Shown here piece by piece: positions 62,531 through 64,000 of a DNA stretch of 64,000 nucleotides. Source of the stretch: Novosphingopyxis sp965218915. GTDB lineage: Bacteria; Pseudomonadota; Alphaproteobacteria; Sphingomonadales; Sphingomonadaceae. The translations under genes were made by a program, and so were the position numbers. The notes under the pieces were generated by a model. That model did no database searches. It saw only the letters and a list, made by a program, of their open reading frames with translations, and was not told where the DNA came from. The DNA lies in assembly GCF_965218915.1 (NCBI RefSeq), contig NZ_OZ244708.1:1550001-1614000 (forward strand), read 5' to 3'. Position 1 is the first letter of the stretch; each line of letters opens with the position of its first letter.

Positions 62531-62962
62531 TTAATCGCGCGTGAGACGCCCGAAGGCCATCGCTTCCATCAGCACGGCGTGCGCCTCTTTGACTAGCGTA
62601 AGATCGCGATCCCACTGCCCCTCTGGTCCGCCAGTGAATTTTTCTCCGTGAAGAAAGCTGTTCCGCACGCGACATACGCCTTGGACTATCAACTCGTGCA
62701 CGCTGGTGAGCGGCGAGGTTTTCTCTGGTGACCAAGTCATGTCTGCCATTAATCGACGCGGTGGATCGCCAATAAATGTCTTGGCGATCTCCTTTTCGAC
62801 TATACGCGCGAAAAAATCCGCGCCGAGATCGCCAGCGAATGAGTCCCAGTCCGCCTCGGCGACGTCCTTGTTCTTTCGACGATAGTCGGAGCGCTTGAGC
62901 GCATATTCCGTCCGCCCGAAATCAAGTGCGAACGCTTTGGCGGTTTCGTAGGGGTTTTCCAT
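62531..62962 (-). CDS. HEPN-like protein
   Basis: A 143-residue helical protein started at ATG 62962 (MENPYETAKAFALDFGRTEY); a longer frame upstream is less likely. The HEPN signature is VCRVRNSFLHGEKFTGG, where Arg100, Asn101 and His105 fit R-x4-H with Asn. HEPN proteins are frequently toxic RNases of toxin-antitoxin, abortive-infection or other defence systems. The adjacent two nuclease-like genes and a membrane protein make it a candidate component of a multi-gene defence unit, although a regulatory HEPN without RNase activity is possible. Confidence 0.65.
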   Translation of the reverse strand: MENPYETAKAFALDFGRTEYALKRSDYRRKNKDVAEADWDSFAGDLGADFFARIVEKEIAKTFIGDPPRRLMADMTWSPEKTSPLTSVHELIVQGVCRVRNSFLHGEKFTGGPEGQWDRDLTLVKEAHAVLMEAMAFGRLTRD

Positions 62963-63294
62963 TGCGCCGCATATTTGGTGCTGGCTCCCCACTTCTCGCA
63001 AGCCTAAAGGCAACAATTGCGATTTTAGCGGCTTGCGCTTCCCCGAAAGAGCCCAAAGAAGACATATGCCGGCGGGGTCACCAGCAGTTTGTCGGCCGGA
63101 ATACCGCCGCAGAGCCACCTGCCACCCCGTCCCAAACATCTGCGCAGCCCGATCACCCGGCGAGACGTTCACGTGGCCGCGGATTTATCGCGTGACAGCG
63201 GATCACGGACCGAATCGCCAACGCCATCTGTAGTTTACCATCGCGTACAATCGCGTTGAGCTTCGAACTATTGCGATCGGCATCTTGTGGCGCC
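62963..63294. other. Intergenic region upstream of the four-gene cluster
   Basis: About 330 bases. The minus-strand frame continuing from the HEPN-like gene up to 63172 has poor codon bias and no ribosome-binding site, and no other gene is supported. The promoter of the four-gene cluster is expected here, but no strong boxes were identified by eye. Confidence 0.4.
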
Positions 63295-63999
63295 TTAGAG
63301 CTGGCCTTTGATCCGCGCGAAATCTTGCCCGCTCGTGTCGTTGGTCGCCACAATATCATCCCATTCGAGCCGGATGACGCTGGCATTCACGTCCGACTCG
63401 GCATGATTGTCGAGTGCGTCGTCGAGCTTGCGGAGCGTCTTCATGATGCTGTCCGCGCGCCTGACGTCCTTCACTTGCGTGCCGCCGAGCGTGATCATCG
63501 GGCCTCCGAGCATCGCACCGCCCCCTTGCGATGCGAGATAGGCATCGAGCTTGTCGTGCATGATGCCCGAGACAGTGCCGTCGTCGAAACTGTCGTGGTC
63601 GCCGATCGTCAGGAAGAATGCTTGATCGGGCGTGATGCCGGCGAACAGCAATGGCCCCGAACGGGCCACACTGCCATCGGCCTGCTTGCCGCCGAGATGC
63701 AAATGGTGAGCATCGACGGTGACGCGCATCCGATCCTTGCCGCGCCAGTTTCGCTTCACCCATTCGTCGTTCGACAACGCCGCCGTGGGCGGTGGCAGTT
63801 CGGCCGCATAGGCGTGCGTCCGAACCTGGGTCGAGAGATAGGGATTCATATCGTCGCCGGCGCGGAAGCCGGCTTCGATGTTCGCGATTTCGGCGGCGTA
63901 GGCCGGATAATGGCTGGAGGCCGTGACCTCGGGCCAGATCGCCACGTCGCGCGGGCGCGGGCGGATAAGCCGCGCCTGCCAGGACAGGTAACGGATGAT
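63295..63999 (-). CDS. Unknown protein, truncated by window edge
   Basis: Visible frame of 234 residues open to the right edge, so the start is outside the window or at GTG 63945. Near the edge it reads SWQARLIRPRPRDVAIWPEV, then VTVDAHHLHLGGKQADGSVA and LLFAGITPDQAFFLTIGDHD. The layout (a His-rich strand followed by a compact helical end) recurs in phage- and plasmid-borne hypothetical proteins in my memory, but I cannot name a family. It is 330 bases upstream of the four-gene cluster and may belong to a different unit. Confidence 0.55.
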   Translation of the reverse strand: MIRYLSWQARLIRPRPRDVAIWPEVTASSHYPAYAAEIANIEAGFRAGDDMNPYLSTQVRTHAYAAELPPPTAALSNDEWVKRNWRGKDRMRVTVDAHHLHLGGKQADGSVARSGPLLFAGITPDQAFFLTIGDHDSFDDGTVSGIMHDKLDAYLASQGGGAMLGGPMITLGGTQVKDVRRADSIMKTLRKLDDALDNHAESDVNASVIRLEWDDIVATNDTSGQDFARIKGQL

Positions 64000-64000
64000 C

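Noticed and set aside
62963..63172. N-terminal extension of the HEPN-like protein
   Set aside because: No ribosome-binding site at 63172 and poor codon bias; ATG 62962 starts a normal helical protein.

Overview
The window looks like a chromosomal segment of an alphaproteobacterium, most likely a sphingomonad (order Sphingomonadales). I base this on high GC content in the core genes, the family-level look of many proteins, and a housekeeping backbone typical of the group (rpsF-rpsR-rplI, folE, cysK, trpFBA-accD-folC, pyrF, sodB). No 16S rRNA gene or complete tRNA is present, so the placement is an inference from gene content.

Layout. (1) Bases 1-12.6 kb hold a probable RiPP (ribosomally made, modified peptide) cluster in three transcription blocks. 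Block one has a consensus-like promoter at 1373-1401, a small acidic protein, a B12-dependent radical SAM enzyme of the RiPP-maturation type, and an ABC permease/ATPase pair. Block two has a precursor peptide whose cysteine-free tail alternates Thr and Val, a class III lanthipeptide synthetase-like protein with lyase and kinase domains but no cyclase, and a MacA/MacB-type export system whose adaptor carries an extra N-terminal membrane domain. Block three has a second candidate peptide with a Gly-Gly motif and two cupin-like proteins of unknown function. A partial 2OG-Fe(II) oxygenase and a nucleotidyltransferase-like gene lie at the left edge. (2) 13-45 kb is mostly core genome: an RNA helicase, folE, ribosomal proteins, a MerR/membrane protein/Rieske oxygenase operon, a peptidoglycan ligase divergent from an LD-carboxypeptidase, an Asp/Asn hydroxylase, an MFS-cysK operon, a DUF885 lipoprotein, uvrD/pcrA, rsmD, rluB, an AmpG-like permease and the folC-accD-trpA-trpB-trpF-pyrF run. 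Small accessory insertions interrupt it: a TcmP/DUF5131 pair, a vapBC module next to a duplicated uvrD 3' end, and a DUF559 gene between long direct repeats inside the trp genes. (3) From 45.4 kb to the right edge is a defence island. It starts next to a displaced 3' half of tRNA-Pro(TGG), then carries XRE/ImmA/DUF262/type III restriction-modification, a type II-short-like CBASS (CD-NTase, E2-like protein, patatin), and a compact four-gene cluster of uncharacterised proteins (HEPN-like, two nuclease-like proteins, one membrane protein).

How the parts work together. In the RiPP cluster the likely logic is peptide plus dehydratase (Ser/Thr to dehydro-residues), further tailoring by the radical SAM enzyme and perhaps the oxygenase, then export by one or both ABC systems. 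A core without cysteine and a synthetase without a cyclase agree with each other: the product should carry dehydrated residues but no lanthionine ring. In the island, the minus-strand nuclease/HEPN/membrane cluster sits beside CBASS and restriction-modification, which suggests (but does not prove) a further anti-phage system. All functions are read from motifs and context only; no database search was possible.
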